This document shows positions 30,888 through 32,227 of a stretch of 32,227 nt of DNA, piece after piece. The translations under genes were made by a program, and so were the position numbers. Position 1 is the stretch's first letter. Every line of letters starts with the position of its first letter. This DNA is from Thiococcus pfennigii (GTDB taxonomy: Bacteria; Pseudomonadota; Gammaproteobacteria; Chromatiales; Chromatiaceae): positions 1 to 32,227 of the forward strand of contig NZ_NRRW01000039.1 of NCBI RefSeq assembly GCF_016583835.1, given 5' to 3'. The notes under the pieces are model-generated. The model ran no database searches. It had not been told where the DNA came from and saw nothing but the letters and a program-made list of their open reading frames with translations.

Positions 30888-31121
30888 TCATTGGCCCGTG
30901 GTGGCGGTGGACGGCGGTAGGGGCAGGGGTATGAGCCCGGGTTCGGTGCCCGCGGGCGCCTCCGTATCGGCCAACCAGACGTCCCGCACCGAGAGCGCGA
31001 TCAGCGCGAGTACCCCGATCGAGAGCAGCAGCATCAAGAGCCGGATGAAGTTCGAACCGCGCTTGCCGCTGCGCGGTCGGTTCGGCGTGCCTCGGTCTCG
31101 GAATTTGTAGTCGTGCATCAT
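30888..31121 (-). CDS. Small single-pass membrane protein, unknown function
   Basis: Not recognised. From ATG 31121 (ATG 31118 follows directly) it codes MMHDYKFRDRGTPNRPRSGK, a basic N-terminus that should stay in the cytoplasm, then one membrane helix FIRLLMLLLSIGVLALIALS (about residues 26-45) and a short proline-rich tail (LIPLPLPPSTATTGQ) facing the periplasm. This layout resembles the N-terminal anchor of SPOR-domain or M23-peptidase proteins, whose genes are often near here in gammaproteobacteria, but no such domain follows. ATG 31154 would add MGNPGSRVSSR. Neither start has a clear ribosome site. Convergent with erpA. Coding status likely, not certain. Confidence 0.5.
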   Translation of the reverse strand: MMHDYKFRDRGTPNRPRSGKRGSNFIRLLMLLLSIGVLALIALSVRDVWLADTEAPAGTEPGLIPLPLPPSTATTGQ

Positions 31122-31212
31122 TCGTGAAGACACGCGGCTTCCTGGATTTCCCATAGAATACGAATAGTTGAAAATTGTAAGCGAAACGCGGCCTGGAAGA
31201 AAGGCGCGTTCG

Positions 31213-32227
31213 CGGCCGCTGTCGGGTTACGGCGCGCGCCTAACCTGTTCGTTCTTGGCGACCGCCGTGCTGGCGCGCCTAACCCGACCTACGGGCCTCG
31301 ACGTTTGCCTGGGCCGTAGGTCGGGTTAGCCCCGCGGGGCGTAACCCGACGGCTGGCGATGCGGCGCCCGCGAGGCCGCTGTCGGGTTACGGCGCGCGCC
31401 TGACCTGTTCGTTCTTGGCGACCGCCGTGCTGGCGCGCCTAACCCGACCTACGGGCCTCGACGTTTGCCTGGGCCGTAGGTCGGGTTAGCCCCTCAGGGC
31501 GTAACCCGACGGCTGGCGATGCGGCGCCCGCGAGGCCGCTGTCGGGTTACGGCGCGCGCCTGACCTGTTCGTTCTTGGCGACCGCCGTGCTGGCGCGCCT
31601 AACCCGACCTACGGGCGTCGACGTTTGCCTGGGCCGTAGGTCGGGTTAGCCCCGCGGGGCGTAACCCGACGGCTGGCGATGCGGCGCCCGCGAGGCCGCT
31701 GTCGGGTTACGGCGCGCGCCTGACCTGTTGGTTCTTGGCGACCGCCGTGCTGGCGCGCCTAACCCGACCACGGGCGTCGGTGTTTGCCTGGGCCGTAGGT
31801 CGGGTTAGCCCCTCAGGGCGTAACCCGACGGCTGGCGATGCGGCGCCCGCGAGGCCGCTGTCGGGTTGCGGCGCTCGCCTGGCCTGTGCGTTCTCGGCGA
31901 CCGCCGTGCCGGCGCACCTAACCCGACTACGGGCGTCGGTGTTTGCCTGGGCCGTAGGTCGGGTTAGCCCCTCAGGGCGTAACCCGACGGCTGGCGATGC
32001 GGCGCCCGCGAGGCCGCTGTCGGTTTACGGCGCGCGCCTGACCTGTTCGTTCTTGGCGACCGCCGTGCTGGCGCGCCTAACCCGACCTACGGGCGTCGAC
32101 GTTTGCCTGGGCCGTAGGTCGGGTTAGCCCCTCAGGGCGTAACCCGACGGCTGGCGATGCGGCGCCCGCGAGGCCGCTGTCGGTTTACGGCGCGCGCCTG
32201 ACCTGTTCGTTCTTGGCGACCGCCGTG
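31213..32227. repeat. Tandem array of a 160-bp unit, at least 6.3 copies, running off the window
   Basis: Unit starts (at GTCGGGTTAC or its variant) at 31221, 31381, 31541, 31701, 31860, 32019 and 32179, giving steps of 160,160,160,159,159,160. Each unit has two inverted-repeat pairs: GTCGGGTTACGGCGCGCGCC with GGCGCGCCTAACCCGAC, and CCGTAGGTCGGGTTAGCCCC with GGGGCGTAACCCGACGG. Between them lie constant pieces such as TTCGTTCTTGGCGACCGCCG and GACGTTTGCCTGGGCC. Two variants of the second loop occur (CCCCGCGGGG and CCCCTCAGGG). Open frames inside it are by-products of the repeat. Probably non-coding. Confidence 0.95.

Noticed and set aside
31735-32127. 130-codon frame in the right-end array
   Set aside because: Its product is an internally repeated read-through of the 160-bp unit; the other frames behave the same and there is no ribosome site.
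31213-32227. CRISPR array
   Set aside because: The whole 160-bp unit is repeated with no variable spacers, and no cas genes are nearby.

Overview
The window is a high-GC gammaproteobacterial chromosome segment carrying a surface-polysaccharide (O-antigen, capsule or exopolysaccharide) locus. The native-looking genes (erpA, elyC-like, beta-CASP metallohydrolase, capEFG, gmd, fcl, manC) are GC-rich. The many mosaic repeats built on GTCGGGTTA / TAACCCGAC, the IS remnants and the decayed BrnTA/VapBC modules fit a purple sulfur bacterium (Chromatiaceae) or close relative. That placement is an inference; there is no rRNA or other phylogenetic marker here.

Layout. 1-8.3 kb: an AT-rich accessory zone with three sulfotransferase-fold genes, a CgeB-like glycosyltransferase and a Wzy/WaaL-type membrane polymerase/ligase, interrupted by an IS4-type transposase and a junction of IS5 and IS630 remnants. 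8.4-16.5 kb: a glycosyltransferase, then the complete UDP-L-FucNAc pathway (capE, capF, capG) with an AT-rich SAM methyltransferase wedged between capF and capG. The methyltransferase has a 9-G tract that truncates it. A WbuB-like FucNAc transferase and a fourth sulfotransferase follow. 16.6-18.6 kb: an ElyC/YdcF-type envelope protein and a LegC-family sugar aminotransferase. 18.7-23.7 kb: the GDP-L-fucose block (fcl, gmd, manC) with a brnTA module and repeats between its genes. 23.7-26.7 kb: a junkyard with a second decayed brnTA, a vapBC with frameshifted toxin, and a decayed second copy of the elyC-legC segment. 26.8-28.7 kb: a nucleotide-sugar 4,6-dehydratase and a PglC/WbaP-type initiating sugar-phosphate transferase. 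28.7-31.1 kb: conserved housekeeping flank (beta-CASP hydrolase, erpA, small membrane protein). 31.2 kb to the end: at least six tandem copies of a 160-bp repeat.

How it works together (inference): the dehydratase plus LegC-type aminotransferase would make a 4-amino-6-deoxy sugar nucleotide, a plausible substrate for the initiating transferase. CapEFG supply UDP-L-FucNAc and ManC/Gmd/Fcl supply GDP-L-fucose. The glycosyltransferases assemble a repeat unit and the Wzy-like protein polymerises or ligates it. The sulfotransferases and methyltransferase would decorate it, so the predicted product is a sulfated, possibly phase-variably methylated, fucose/FucNAc glycan. No flippase (Wzx) or ABC exporter, chain-length regulator or phosphomannomutase is seen here. 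The two elyC-legC copies are direct repeats bracketing the GDP-fucose block, which could therefore be gained or lost as a unit.
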